A DNA stretch of 64,000 nt from Zerene cesonia. Taxonomy: Eukaryota; Arthropoda; Insecta; Lepidoptera; Pieridae. Below, piece after piece: positions 13,771-27,693 of this stretch (its first letter is position 1; each line of letters starts with the position of its first letter). Below the pieces are notes generated by a model. That model was not told where the DNA came from, made no database searches, and saw nothing but the letters and a program-made list of their open reading frames with translations. The stretch is from the NCBI RefSeq assembly GCF_012273895.1, contig NW_024045140.1, positions 686,261 to 750,260 of the forward strand, written 5' to 3'. The position numbers were made by a program, and so were the translations under genes.

Positions 13771-14340
13771 TTAGTAGGACTACCTAAAGCTATATATATT
13801 GTCGGATATCGTGTTTTGAACATTCTGTTGGATAAATAATTGTCAGTTGAGATACAGATGTCGCTTTTCGTAACTTGTCCATACTTGTTGAGCTGTGGAA
13901 TGCTATAAAATGTCGAATCATTTAGAAACGCAAACGGATTGTGCCTTGGTGTTCGTGCGTTGTATATTCAACGTTCGCCCAACTACTCTCTACTACACTA
14001 AACTAGTCTACAACTATATACAACTGCACTAGTCCTTGTGACTGGCTGCGATTTGTTAACTGACTAGATCAATTAGGCAGCGGCAAGCGACTTTGTTAAT
14101 ACGCTTTTATTAGTTTCGTCTGTATGTTTGTATGTAACCGACTCGTTTCGATTCGATTTTGACCCACTTCAGGACAATTAAGTTTATCGTATAGTCATCA
14201 TAAGTATAGCTAATAATTTCCTTACGTATATTAAAATTATTTAGAGTGGGTCATAATGAGTCGGTTCCATATAAATATACATGTGAAGCTAAATAAAAGT
14301 GTGTCGAATAGGGAAAATAATAAAACAACCATCACAATAA

Positions 14341-17300
14341 TTAATGACTATATTGACATTCACATCCACTTTTCATACATCCACAATTACAATAATTTGG
14401 CCAGAGTACATAATAAGGATTTCTGTCAGACCCAGGGTTATAAATTACACTATATGGCTTATATGTAGAGTATGTTCCTTTTACAATAATTGGGTCTCCA
14501 TAAAATCTTGTGATAGCGTCCCTTGCGATATTTTGGATCTCCTCACCACCTAATTCTATCGGTTGCTTAATTATTGGCATAAAATTAACCGCGGGCACGT
14601 CTTTAACATTGAAAACTAATTTCGCATTTAGAATTTTGACCTTCGACCTCCAAGCTACTAAGTCGACGTTGGGGTTATTTGTTTTGACTAATATTTTATT
14701 CTGATCCGGTCCATACTTGGCGACTGCGATGTCACCTAAGTCGATCGACTTGAAGTCACGCTTGTTCAAGTCGGGGTCGTTAAAATTGTCATCATAGTAT
14801 TGGGTTGGTAGCAGTCTTGGTACTAAATAATCTATTCGTTTCTTACATAGCTCTTTAATATTCACCGATGGGTTGATGTCATTTTGATGTAATTGACAGT
14901 CTTCTGCGATTTCAGGATTAATTAGGTTAGAGAAGGTTTCTGATGGGGGTTGATTTTGATCGATTTCATTTGCATAAGTTTTGTAATATGGAATTTGTAA
15001 TGCTGGATTAAAGGGTTCATGTGAGTTTAGTATTTTTTGGGTGGTGGTATGGTGATGTGTTTTTGGGCTTAATAGAAGTCCAGGAATTGGTTTGTATGTG
15101 GAAGGCAACGTTTTTACATCGTAGGTTAGGGGGTTATCTTGTTTATATACTGGAGTACTTAATTTTGGGAGATAAGAGTTTATTAAGTCATTGTAGGACT
15201 TTGATGGGGAATATCGCTGGCTTGGTCGAATTGGATTTATAAATGGTTTTAAATACTGTGATTCATATTGGTTTGATGGTATTTCTGGGTATGTTTGTTC
15301 GAGAGGTTTTTCCGTAAACGGCTTGTCAATTGATGGGATTTTTTGTAAGTAATCAATGGTAGATAAAGGGGTATTTAGTTTAGTATAGGGACTTATCCAT
15401 GTGTTTATGTGAGGTTTCGATGAGGGCATGTCAGTTAGAGGGATATTTTGATTGTGTTCACTGTTAGATGGAGAAAAAATTATGGGTTGTTCATTAACTG
15501 AACCTATTTTTGGAGGTTGAGAATTACTTAATTCTGGTTTAAAGTAAGTAGATTCTGCTGGATTTTTATCAACGTCAGCTTTTAAAACAAAATTATTTGG
15601 GTTATGTGGTATGTTTATATTGCTTTGTAATTGTGGTAAAGGCATTACGTTAAATTCTGGTCTATCATTATTTATTTCACTGGCTATATTCATATTGTTA
15701 AAAGAAGGGTTTGTATGTTTGTTTGCTTCGTTCTTGTATGGGTTTGGTACAGTTAAAAATATAGGTTGACCTTTGTATTCTGATACATTATCTTTAGGAA
15801 CAATAACATTTAACTCCTTTTGAGGCATATATGTTGGATTGGGTAAAGACCAAATAAATGGTAATTTGGGAAGTTTTCGCTCTGTTGTAGTGTACTTTGA
15901 GTGTGGAGTATAGGAAGCGGAACTTGGTGTATGCGGTTTATCTACACGGGGCACTGTTATTAATGGTGATAGTATATTCTTTTGTGGTGTATTTATAGTT
16001 GGCTGGATTAATATTTCTGGTTGATATAATGTTGATTTAGATGGAGTCATTTCTACATCTAATGCAGTTAATGGTTTTTCAAATGATTTAGAATAAGGTG
16101 ACTGTGACGATGTAACAAAGGTTGGTTGATAAAGTTTTGTTTCTGAATCTGGTTTTGAGTCTATTATTGGTAACAATAGATTTTCAATTGGATTGCCCAA
16201 AGGTATTTGAGGTTGCTGTACAATAACTTCTGGTTTATATAATGTTGATTGATAATTTGGATTCAGTTTTACGTCTGATACAGGTAATCTTACAAATGGT
16301 TTCGACCAGGGAATATAAGGTTTAGGATTTAATGTGTCTTCTTGGTTTGGGTTGCTTTCTATAATTGGAACATTGTCATTGGCTATTGAATAAGGTTTGT
16401 TTGACGGTTGCACGAATAGTTTGGTAGGTTGGTACATGGTTGTATATCGATTTGGGTTTTCATCTATATTTAGAACAGGTGTATTTGTCGGTTTGTTCCA
16501 AGGCAATAATTCGATTGTTTCTGGTCGAGGCCTTGGGTATTCAGAGTTTGAACTGGTATCTACTAAAGGTATATTTCCTACCGATTTTGAAGGTATTTCG
16601 GATGGTTGAGCTGACGATTCTGGTGTTGTAATACCGATATTTATTATAGGTATATTATTAACCGGTCTATGGGAAAGAATTTGTGAAGGCTGGTGGAAAA
16701 TTTGTGGCTTATATAAGGTAGACCCAGCACTTGGATATACTTCTGTTTTGAGTATAAGTCTATTTTCTACGGGTTTTGACCTGGAAGGTAGTGACGGTAG
16801 GATTATTTTAGGTTGAGATTGAGTTGTTTCTGGGTATGGTTTTATTTCTGTATCTAATTGAGGTATATTTCCGAATGATTTTAAATATGGAGTTTGTGAT
16901 AATTGAATATTGGGCGTGTGCATTGTCAATTCTGGATTTTGATTTACTTCTGTATTTATAATAGGAGAAGGTTCATTTTCGAATGGTTTTGTCGGCATTC
17001 GCGATGGTTTGACGATTATTTCTGGGCGATATGTTGTTGCTTCTGCATTGGGATTTACGTCTACATTGAATGTAGGCACTTTAGCAATCGGTTTGGGCCA
17101 AAGAGTTTGTAGTTTTGGTCTATATGTTTCGGTATTTGGGCTTACCTTCATATTCATTATGGGTATTTTTCCATAGTAGTGTTGCAAAGGCGTTTGGACA
17201 TATATTTCCGGTCGATACAATATTGATTGAGTATTGGGATTAACTTCTATGTCAGATATAGGGGACTTTTCAAACGGAGTTGAATACGGTATTTGAGGAG

Positions 17301-20300
17301 ACTCAATGAACACTTTAGGTGGATTGAGTGTGGATACTGAAGGTGGCCTTATTTCTATGTTTGAAGGCATATGAGGCGCATTTTCAACTGGTTTTGACCA
17401 AGAACTTTCTTGTTTTTCAATTAAAGGTCGGTATGGTACTATTTTTGGATTTGGGTTAACTTCTATGTTCGATGTAGGTACAAATTTATTTCGATAATTA
17501 TAAGGCATATATGCTGGTTGATAGGGTTTTGATTCAGGCCTTTGGGTTTCATGCATTAAAGGTATACGTCCACTCGATTTTGGCCAATGGCCTTGCGAAG
17601 GTTGGACCATAACTGGACGATATAATGCTGAATCCAAATTAGGTTGAACATCGACAGTAATTATAGGTTTGTTAGAAATTGGTTTTTGTATTTGTGATGG
17701 TTTATAATAACCAAAATCCTCCGTGTATGTTATAGGTACAGGTATTTTACTAGCCGGTCTGGACCACGGAGTTTGTGATGTCTGAAGAACTAAGTCTGGC
17801 TCAAACAACGTTGATTCCAAGTTTGGTTTAACTTCTACATTAATAGGTATATTATTTTGTTTTCGCCCAGGTGTTAGCAATGGTTCAAATGTAGGTAATT
17901 GTACCACATATGGATTTAATTCTGTTTCTACTATATTTGATATAGGTAAAGGTTCATTTTCATATTGTTTCGCACCAGAATTTTGCGATGGCTGCACAAA
18001 AATAGCCGGTTTATATAATGACGATTCTGCGTTTGGTTTCACGACTACGTTTGATATGGGTATGTTGTTAAGTGGTTTGGACCACGGGTTGGCTGGTTTA
18101 ACAAACACTTCAAGCGTTGGTTCTGAATTTGGTCTTCCTTCCATATTCAGTGAAGGTGCACTTCCATACGGATGTGACCAAGAAGTTTGTGAAGGTTGAA
18201 TTAACACATTAGGTTTGTACATCTCTGCTTCTATGATTGGACCAGCTTCTATATTCGATGGTGTACTTATATATGGTTTATTCAAAGAATTTTGTGATGG
18301 TTGAGTTAAAACAGGTCTGTATATATGTGATTTGGTTTTTGGACTAACGTCTAGATCTAACGAAGGTATGTTTATGTTTGGTTGTACGAAATTACTCTGT
18401 TTTGGTTTAGTTAAAACGTAAGGATTATACATTTCTGATTCTGAGTGTGGACCAACTGCTACATTCAAAGTAGGAATACTTGTACATGGTCTTGTCAAAT
18501 AACTTTGGGCTGGTTGCGCACACAATGTAGGTTGATACATCGTCGCTTCTGAACTTGGACTTACTTCTATGTTTGATAAAGGTACATTTGTAATGAACTT
18601 TGGCCAAACGATTTGCGATGGTTGAACTGTCGGTAAATATAATGTTGATTGTGAATTAGGTTGGAAATTTACACCGGGTGGTATATTTTCAACTTTATTA
18701 GTGCAGGGAGTTTCCCATGGTTGTAGAGGCTCTTGCGTTTGGTATAATTTTGATTCCGTGTTTGGATTCTCAACTTTATTTGATATAGGAACATCAGCAT
18801 CTGGCTTTGTACATGTAGTTTGTAATGGTTGCTCTTCAGTTTGGTATAATTCTGAATCTGTATTCGGTTCCGTTGGATTTGATATGGGTTCATTATCAAA
18901 AGGTTTTGTAAAAGGCGTTCTCGATGGTTGAAGAACTATTTTAGGTTGATGTTTTGATTCTGATGTAGGTCCCACTATTATTACCGGTGAATTTATAATG
19001 GGTTTTGTCAATAAAGGTTCCGTTTGCGGAACAAAAATTGTCGGTTGATAAGTTTTGGATGAAGGTCTTCCGAGTTGACGTACTTCTATATCTGATAAAG
19101 GCATATTTTGAACAGGTTGTGGCGATTTTTTAATTATTCCTGGTTCATAAGATTCGGAACTTTGATGTACATTTTTACTCATTGTAGGTATTTGTCCGAA
19201 TGAATTCGAATAAGGAATTTTAGAGGACTGGACGACTATTTCTGGTTCGTATGCTTTTAGTTTCAAATTGGGACTCGTTGCTACATGAATTCTAGGTTTA
19301 TTTCGCAAGAGATTTGATCGGGGGGTTTGGGGTAAATATGCATTTATGTAATATGGATTTGCAACATTTTCTTTTGGTTTTTCTATAATAAATGTTACAG
19401 GTTTAGAGTTATATTTACCTCGTCCAGAATAAGGTAGAGTGAATTCATTGATTTTACTGTCTGGTGTTCCATTTATATTATAAGGATAATATGTAGGCTT
19501 TTCACCTTCTAATAAATCATTAATTGGAATAAATACACCATCTGGTATAGAAACCTGTTGAGGTAAAGCTCTATTAACTTTCACATTAGTATCCGAAGTA
19601 ATCATATTACTTGGATGCATCATCTTCATATAATTAGGTCTTGATACAAAAATTTGGGGGTAACTTGGTTGAATTGGTTGAGTTTTAAGAGGAGATGTTT
19701 GTGCTGAATAAGGATAAAGATTAGCAGCGCCGGGTGATTTTGTTACGTTTGGAATGTGTTGCGTGTGTGTGTGCTTTGTTAAATGTGGTGATAAGCTTTC
19801 TGAATGTACAGGGTATTGATAGATATTTTTCGAAGGTAATTGTAGATTTGTTCCGCAAGGGATTTGATGAATATTATCAGATGGTAATTTTTGATTAGAA
19901 AGGCATGGAGTTGGGTGGTTTTCAAAGGGTTTTTTTTGTGCCATGTGTGGTATTTGGTAGGGATTTTTAACAGGTAAATCAGACGTGCATGGTATTTCAT
20001 AGGAATTTTCATTAGGTAAACCATGTTCGGGGATTTTGTAAGAAATCTGAGGTGTATTTTGAATAGGTTCATTAGGGATTTCATACGGACTTCCGATAGG
20101 TTGCTTATATGTGTACCAGATTTTATGTCGAGGGAAATTTAGTAAATACGGTGAAGTATTCGAACTAGTCCCGAGAGAATGATCGAGAGGAGCGCTTACG
20201 AAGTTTTGTGTGGCAAATTTATTTTCCGGGGCTGTGTAACTTTTAGGTAAATAATACATTTTCCGTTGTGGAGAAATCTGTATAGTCGGTGAACCTATAT

Positions 20301-23300
20301 TCCGCGGGTTATATTGTAATTTTTCATTATTATTACATGGTTGGTACGGAGAGTATATGCCACTATCAAATATTTTACTTATTATTCTTGGATTTTTGTA
20401 TAAAGGTTCATTGTTTAGATTGAAAACATCGTCTTCGGGACTTAGATTTGACGGAATATCAACGATAAGTTCCTTTGTGTTTATATCTTTGTTATTTTCG
20501 GGTACGAGAGGGATTTTTGGATATACATTTGCTTTGTTTTTGCAGACACAAGGTCGTGTATCAAGGTCGATTTGATTATTCTCTTTTGATTCCATATTTT
20601 GTGATTGTACGGTGATGTAAGGGTTTTGTGGTATGTAGAAATTCTTTGTTGGAGTTATAGAATTTATGGCTTGTGTATACATGGATTTGGCTGGCGGTAA
20701 TTGATTATGAGGGCTTAGAATTTGATTGAAACAGTTTAATTTATAGTCAGGTGTGATTTGACAAGGAATTTCTGGATGTAGTCGGGGATATTGCGGTTTT
20801 ATTTTGCTAAACGGATTTATATATTCTAATGGTTGTGAGTTAAGACCTACATTTTGATTATTATTATTGGTAGTAGTGTCACTACATGTTAATTTTTCTG
20901 GAGGATGCGTGACGTAGGTTTGTATAATCTGTGATCGGGGTTCATTTTCTTGTGGATAGGTCGTTTGAGATTGACTTACAGGATTATTATAGGAGGGTTG
21001 AACGTCGATAATTGGTTTTAAGTTTAAGTAGTTTGGTTTAAAACTACTTTCGTACGGTTTATATGCTGATGGATGTTTTTCATCTATATCGTTATTGGTT
21101 ATAGTAATTGGTGCTGTATTATAATTATAATTTTGCTTTCGATGGTTTAAATTATCGCAGACTGTAGTTCTTTGAGGTTGAAACTTGGTACATTCTTCTA
21201 GTGCACTCTCTGATGGTTTATACATATTTATATATAGTGGTTTTTCTTGTACATAACTAGGTTCTTGGACTGTGATATCTGGTTTGAGACTAATAAGACT
21301 GCTACCAATATAAGGATTTTGTGAAATTGAAGCAGGATAGCTATATTGTTTAGATTCTGATTTGAAATCTCTAGGAATATCATATAATTTTACGGGTCCT
21401 ACAAATGGTTGTAGCTTAGGAGGTAGGATTAAAATATTTTCTCTTCGTATTGTTGGTTCTATAGATTGGATTGGAATACGATTCCTTAATATATCTTCTT
21501 CTATTCCTTTAGGTTTTTCAGGGTAATAAGCGGAAGTATATGGATACCTAACGTTATAAGTTGTATCAATACCCTTAGGCTTATAGTTAACGTGCATAGG
21601 CGGATTCCAAAACACATTATGAACATGATCTGGCTTACGATAGTTAACTCTATCGCGCTGGTAATAACAAGGTTTTTCGTTTATTGCTTCAATGTTGTTA
21701 TTGTCTTCATTGTTGTCGCTGGATTCCATTTTAAGAATATCAGATGAGCTATAACAGGGTATTGTATCAATGTTTTGTTTATTATCTTCGACAACACATG
21801 TGCTGGGTATATTATTGTTAATTATTGAAGTTATGGGTATATTCGCAAGGACATTATTTTGACCTTGATTTTCTACATTGATTAGAGCATCATTTGCATT
21901 GATTTTGTATAATTTCGGTGAAGAAGCTTCATGTATGCGGAATTGGTAAGGCTTATAAGAACCTGTTTGTTGTTGAACGGTAAGTGTCTCTTGGTTTACT
22001 TGTGGTTTTAGAAGATTGTCTTTCAGACTGGCGTAAATATTTGACCCTGCATATTTTATACCTGGGTAATCAAATTCGTTACTGTGTGCAATTTGTTTGT
22101 CATCCGTAATAGGTTTTAAAATGTTATTTAGTGGCGAGTCAGTTGTTCTTTGGGGATATTGATTGGGACAATAACAAGGAATATCTGTTGTCTCGTAGTT
22201 TGTATTGGTTGAATCATATTGAACATAATTTTCACCGAAATCTTTATTTGTTGCTGCTGCAATATGAGCTGAATCCAAGTTCCTGCAGGGAATGTTAATA
22301 TTTTTTCCGAAGCAATTTATAGATTGTCTATTTAAATTGGCTGGATAGTATCTGTAATTGTATGGTATGTTGATTTTATATGGATTTATTGTATACATTG
22401 AGTCGTGTGGCTTTCTAACTGATCTACATACTATAGTACTATCATCATTTTGTTTACATTCTAAATCCTCCAGGTCTTGCTTTGGAGATTTGTTTCCATT
22501 ATTTAGTTGTCTCTTTAATATATCAATGGTTATATCTTTCCCTTTATAAGGTGATCCTTCGGGCATATTAAACTGGTAAAATTCTGGTTGCTTCGCAATT
22601 ATTGTGTTTTGCGCTTGATTTGAAATGTCACGATAAACTTTATGCGCATAATTTAAATCCGTTGAATCTGGATTCTCAATATTTCCGTTTTCTTCATTTG
22701 CACAATTTAAATCGCTATTACTTGGAAGATTATCTAGTTCTTTATCTGGGCATACAATATCATCAGTTTGTACATTATCAAAACCATAGTTTTTATAAGT
22801 AGTTGCATCCGAATCTGTTACATACGCAAAATTTATTTCATTATTTTTACCTTGCGATGCACACGCGTTACCTCTTCTCAGAATTTGTTTTAAATCTTCA
22901 TATCGTTGCAAAATGTCTACATTTATATCTCTACCTTTATAATTTTTGTTACTAGGTATAGTGAATTGATAGCACGTGTTTTGATCACGATTTACATTAC
23001 ATTCTCTGCATATACAGTCATTTATATTATTTGCTTCAATGTCGGTTGGTTCTCCATCAACGTCAACAAAATTAGACACATCTTGACCACTGAAAACGTC
23101 GCGATATCGTCGCCTTGGTACCATAACCAGGTTGTTTATATACCATTGTATGTTAGGAGGATCACTTGTGTTATGATTGATGTAAAAATAATGCGGGTAT
23201 TTAGTCAAGACGTAATCTAGAATCTCGAAATTCGTGTTCAAACTCGTTATGTATGTAAACCTTCTTTTTCTGTAGAAGTAGCAGAATATTATTATATCGT

Positions 23301-24040
23301 TGACTTTGTTTTTCGAAGCGTGATAGATTTCGCTCATTATTTTGTAGAGTTTATCGTCTGAGCCGGCTAGAAATACTTTATATCTACATTGGCCATCTGC
23401 GTTTTGTTTTGTGGTCCTTATATTATTTCCATTACTGCATCTTACCATATCACTATTAATTGTTTCATCACAGCTATTGATTATATGATCGTTATTATTA
23501 TTATTTGTCTGGAAGAAGTTGAGGATATTAAAGGCTGAGGATTTTTCATTAAAATTTATTCGATGAATATCGCATTAACCAACCGTTTCAATTGCTAGAG
23601 TTTTGATATTTAAGAGGTGACGTTTTACTGGACCGATAATTTTTTAGCAAAGATTGAACCTACATTAAATATTAATGATTCAGAGGAGATATTGAATAAT
23701 AAGAGTAGTTTGATACTGCATTAGTGTTAAAATGAAAATAATTAACAAAGAAAATGTATTGAAGGGGCTAAAATAATCTATCAACGTGATAAATGTGTGA
23801 TTTTTCAGCTATGTAGCACAAATTTCAGCAATATTTTACTTAAATATCATTAACTTAGGTTTGTAGATTAGCACTAACTAATATAACACTGAAAATCAAT
23901 GAAAAAGTAATAGAACACTTGAAAAATTACTAAAAATGTTAAAAAAATACGCTTATAGGACGTGGTTACCTGAAAATACTGAGCAATGTGATCTTCGGTA
24001 CAGCCTCCTTCGGACAACGCATTTTGACATATTAATAACA
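14341..24040 (-). CDS. Gene D: giant secreted proline-rich repeat protein
   Basis: Exon model: 24040-23970 (71 nt), intron 23969-23509, terminal exon 23508-14341 (9,168 nt, 3,055 codons plus stop). The acceptor before 24040 has a good pyrimidine tract and TTTCAG. The donor is CAG|GTAACC and the second acceptor CTTCTTCCAG; both junctions of that intron are phase 0. The 71-nt exon encodes a hydrophobic LLI followed by CQNALSEGGCTEDHIAQYFQ, as at the end of a signal peptide, so the protein is probably secreted. It enters in phase 1 without an ATG, so a first exon is missing upstream. The N-terminal ~200 residues contain several Cys and a non-repetitive region. A motif ending YKG(K/R)DI..DIL(K/Q)R occurs twice. 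The middle is Pro/Asn/Tyr/Ser-rich with ~36-residue repeats. The last ~250 residues are non-repetitive and end in a Cys cluster (CNCGCMKSGCEC). I recognise no named family; a structural extracellular protein is inferred. Confidence 0.85.
15960..19280 (-). repeat. Protein-level tandem repeat array of gene D (~36 aa unit)
   Basis: About thirty degenerate copies of a unit of 34-38 residues, with a core like S-x-L-Y-x-P-x-I-x-V-Q-P-S-Q, then P-W-x-K-P, then N-I-P-x-x-N-I-E-V-x-P-N. Units have diverged strongly in sequence while keeping the Tyr-Pro, Gln-Pro-Ser and Asn-Pro positions, so the array is old rather than freshly amplified. The P-x-I-x-V-Q-P core resembles the P-I-x-V-R-P core of genes B and C. 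Confidence 0.85.
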
Positions 24041-24251
24041 CTGAAACAGAGCAAGAAAATTATAATTATTATAGTTTTTAATAGCAATTAATGTAAATTT
24101 AAAAATATACAGATGTTTTAGAAATATACAGGTGTCTTGATAGATGGTGTGAGGTCTGATGTGGCTACGCACATTAAAACGAAGACATAATAATAATAAG
24201 GTACATGGCCAAGGCCACCTCTACATTATTAGTATTTTAGGACTGCAATAA

Positions 24252-24258
24252 TTTTATA
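24252..24258 (-). promoter_or_regulatory. TATA-like box upstream of gene D
   Basis: TATAAAA on the minus strand, 52 nt before an ATG at 24206, close to the spacing in genes A, B, C and G. That ATG opens ten hydrophobic codons (MYLIIIMSSF) but then meets a stop before any GT donor. It is therefore either not exon 1 of gene D or the sequence has an error. Confidence 0.2.
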
Positions 24259-24659
24259 CTGCAGTATCTGAAATAACAGTAATCTTATTATTTATTTTCC
24301 CCTAGTAAGGTATCATTAGTAGACTTCAGTTATATTTCACTTTCACAATTTTAAATATTTCTTTTTAAATCACCCCCTTTACGCACATTGTGCTCTATCG
24401 TTATCTAACGCAAAACATATTCGTAAATCGTAATTTTAAGATAATAATAAATCACTTTTAAATTATAAAATAGACCAAAAAATGCTCGTAAATTAAATTT
24501 AACGTAGTACAAACAGATCTTCCTATATCAGTAACAGCCTATTATCTCAATATTATAAAATACCGAAAAAGCTGTAAAAAAATCGAAATAATTTATGTAA
24601 AACCCGGATACGGGTCACTCAATAATTCCACATATAAAAAGGTAGATTAAAACTTCTGA

Positions 24660-24800
24660 AACGCGGGAAAGCATTACAATTGCAAACGTCATCCCGCGCC
24701 TTTGATCGGCCATTTTGTTTTCGTTTGGCGCTCTTAGCGAATGTAAAATGGCGGACAATCAATTTGTATTTGCATGGCTGTGAATATTTTAATGGAAAGT
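24660..24800. promoter_or_regulatory. Possible divergent promoter with ATGGC(C/G)G motifs
   Basis: A GC-richer island in AT-rich DNA. AAAATGGCGGAC reads on the plus strand at about 24747-24758 and AAAATGGCCGAT on the minus strand at about 24706-24717. Such motifs mark the starts of many insect genes. No coding exon could be attached to either. Confidence 0.2.
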
Positions 24801-25356
24801 AGTTTTTATTTAATTCGAGACAGTTTGTTTTTGTCGGTAATGGATTTTATAATTTTATCGGGTACGCTGTACGTTCAATAACAGCAACAGGTTTTTTTAT
24901 TTTCAAAACTCCAGACGCTTTTACTAAAATTGCATATAAACTCAGACTAACACAGAGAACTAGGTGTTGCTCAAAGCTTCGCCTGCGTGGTTAAAAAAAA
25001 ATTCTTGCGACAAACATTTATCGTGGTTGCCTGGAAGAGATCATTTCTAAGTGATAAGGCCGCCAAACAAATTGTACGCTTTATTTTATTCATTATTATT
25101 ATTATCTCTAAGTTTCCTTCTATGTACAATCTTGTTGAAGAGTTAAATAATAATAATAAATAATAATTTATACCAATTGGTTTCAAAGTAAATATGATAT
25201 GTACTAAGCTTAATAAAATATTTGGTCTTTAATAAAGGTTAAAGGGTAAAATCTTACTAAGGTTAGAAACGCAAAAGTCGGTAAATATGATGGATGTTTG
25301 TTACCCCTTAACGTAAGAACTACAAAATGCATTTTGATGAAACTTTACAATAAAAA

Positions 25357-25699
25357 TGGTTGCCTGTAAAGTCGGTTTTACGGGCGAAGATTTTACGTGA
25401 CAACGTCTTTTTCTCGGTAGAATATTTATTGATATGAATATTATTAAATTGCACAATAGGAACAAGGAATTGAATGAAAATAAGAATTGCACAAATTTTA
25501 ACTATAGAAAATATATTTTGTTTACTAAAAAGACAGAGACAAAGACACAAGCACGCGCCGATTCAATGCGTCTAATTCTCTAGTGCTGCGCGCTCGGCGG
25601 ATCGATCATAGTTCGGTGACTCATCGTAACGTTACCGGGCGTTACACTTTTTCATGAGTGCCTCCGTGCCGTAACCTAATTTAAGACGTTGTCACGTCA
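25357..25699 (-). mobile_element. LTR-like element, copy 1
   Basis: 343 bp, nearly identical in inverted orientation to 52469-52807. In element orientation it starts TGACGTGACAACGTC and ends TTTACAGGCAACCA, so it has TG...CA ends like a solo LTR. GACGTTGTCACGT near the far end is an inverted copy of the start, so a TIR element is an alternative. No target-site duplication is clear. Confidence 0.55.
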
Positions 25700-27475
25700 A
25701 TATAGCTTAAACATCAGAATAAGACATAAGCTATTAAAATAACTGACCAGTATCACAACATAGTATGAAGCAAGGTCGCTTCCCGCGTCTGTCCTTATGT
25801 ATTTATGTATTTATGCTATCTTTATTATAAATGTGAAAGCTTGTTTGTTTGGATGTTTGTCCGTCAATCAGCCTCAAGCTAGTTAAAACGTCAGGTCGGG
25901 CCGATAGGTTTTCAAAAAAATATATATTTTAATTTATATATTTTTAATTAACTTAAATTAGCTTTAATAATAATCAAGTTCGCGAAGAGAAGGCCGAGAT
26001 ATAACTGACTGCATTTAGCGTCTTTCTCACGAATTAGCTAACTAATCAAAATATACCCGGTGGTCTAACGCCGTGGGTGTCTACTTGTGCGGGCATCACT
26101 AGCTATTGAACGGATTTTGATGAAATTTGATAAACAGACAGGGTAGGCGTTGATTTTGGGTGATAGGATACTTTTATCCCGATTAAATACTCCCTTGGGA
26201 TAAAATAGGAATCTTGATATCCGGGCGGAGCCGGTATTGTATCCCGATACTCCTACGGGATACGGGATTACGGGCTTACGCGGGCGAAACCGCGGAGCGC
26301 AGCTAATTATTAAATATACGTGATTAATAAATTAGCGGTTAGCGCGGGAAATAAACCACTTCCTTATGACGAAGGAAGCTCGAAGCGAAATTGTATAAGA
26401 CTCCTTTATAACTTTATAAATAAAAGTTTAACAATATTATTTACTAGCCTTTGCCCGCGGCTTCGCACGCGTTAATTCGTAGTAGTCAAATAGATGTTAT
26501 TGTACATATAAACCTTCCTCTGGAATCACTATCTATTAAAAAGAATCCCATCAAAATCCGTTGGGTAATTTTAAATATTTAAGCATTTAGTAGGGACAGA
26601 GAAAGCGCCTTTGTTTTATACTATGTAGTGATTTTAGACAATTGTTTGATTATTTCCTTTGTGTTTCTGTTTTGGCGCCAAATAAAAAGAAATCTATGAC
26701 TACAATGGCGCGTTAAAACTATACAGTTTAAGAAATTAAAAACTTTTTAACGTATTTTAAACGCGATTTATTCATTATATTACTGACGCTGTAAAGTGTT
26801 CGAAACGTCGGGTTGATAATATAATGAATAAATCGCGTTTAAAATCCGTTAAAAAGATTTTAATTTCTAAACGTATAATACTCGCGTAAAATCAAACACA
26901 AGAAAATACTATTCAGTTTTATTATTAGTTTAAGTGAAGTCCCGTGTCCTATAGTAGGAATGGGTCGAGAAAACTTTTATTTTTATTATAAAAAATAAAA
27001 ATAAAAGATTTTATATATAAAAAATGAATCCCTATTTCCTTTGGTCACACCATTTGGTGATTTGACCGCCTCCTTGCTACAGTGGTTAACGCGTGAGCGT
27101 AGAACCGAGGGGTCCTAGGTTCTATTCCCGGTGGGGACGCACAAAAAAGAAGTCTCGGTCTGGCAGGACACAGAAGGCTGATCACCTACATGTCCATAAA
27201 AAAAATCGATCAGTGAAACAGATGTATATCATCTGCCCCATACCCCAGTAGGGGACACGGGAGTTCACAGAGTGCACGCGTGAACGACTGGAGCGATTTC
27301 AAAAATTCTTTTACCACCAGAAAGCTGCTATTACCCTGAGTGACATAGGCTATATATGTACCACGGGTGAAACCGGGGCGAACAGCTAGTAAAATAAATA
27401 AAATAAAATGACATCTGCTTCAGTCGATTATATTAGACCGAGGTATTTTTATGTGCGTGGGGCGATCTCTATTAG

Positions 27476-27674
27476 TCCTACTAATATTATAAACGCGAAA
27501 GTTTGAAGGATGAATTTATGTATGGATGTTTGTTACTCTTTCACGCAAAAACTACTGAACCGATCGCAATGAAATTTGCTACGTAGATGGCTGGACTGGA
27601 ATAACACATAGGCAATTTCCCGTTATTCCTACGAGATACAGAGTTACGCGGGTGAAACCGCGAGGCGCGGCTAG
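27476..27674 (+). mobile_element. Helitron (Lep1-like) in an intron of gene F
   Basis: Complete, ends GCGCGGCTAG before T, 20 bp downstream of the donor of the exon at 27694. Confidence 0.75.
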
Positions 27675-27693
27675 TACATATTTGTATACTCAC

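Larger units (their letters stand above)
1..14340. other. Gene-poor, transposon-filled region
   Basis: No convincing protein gene was found. The region is a mosaic of Helitron-type elements, LINE tails and SINEs, separated by AT-rich sequence. Open frames here, for example 12392-12865 and 7881-8129, run through these repeats. The only stretches that do not resemble a repeat seen elsewhere in the window are about 3000-3400, 9890-10030, 10600-10900 and 13790-14100. A short GA-rich microsatellite lies near 640-682. Confidence 0.7.
24041..27690. other. Repeat-rich intergenic region between genes D and F
   Basis: Holds a LINE/SINE-like tail (about 25020-25190), an LTR-like element (25357-25699), Helitron fragments (25756-25830, 26100-26310, 26445-26632), an inverted duplication (about 26740-26880, sharing an ATTTATTCATTATATT core with 7360-7460), SINE1 (27064-27259) and a Helitron (27476-27674). 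Exon 1 of gene D may lie here, but no convincing candidate was seen. Confidence 0.6.
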
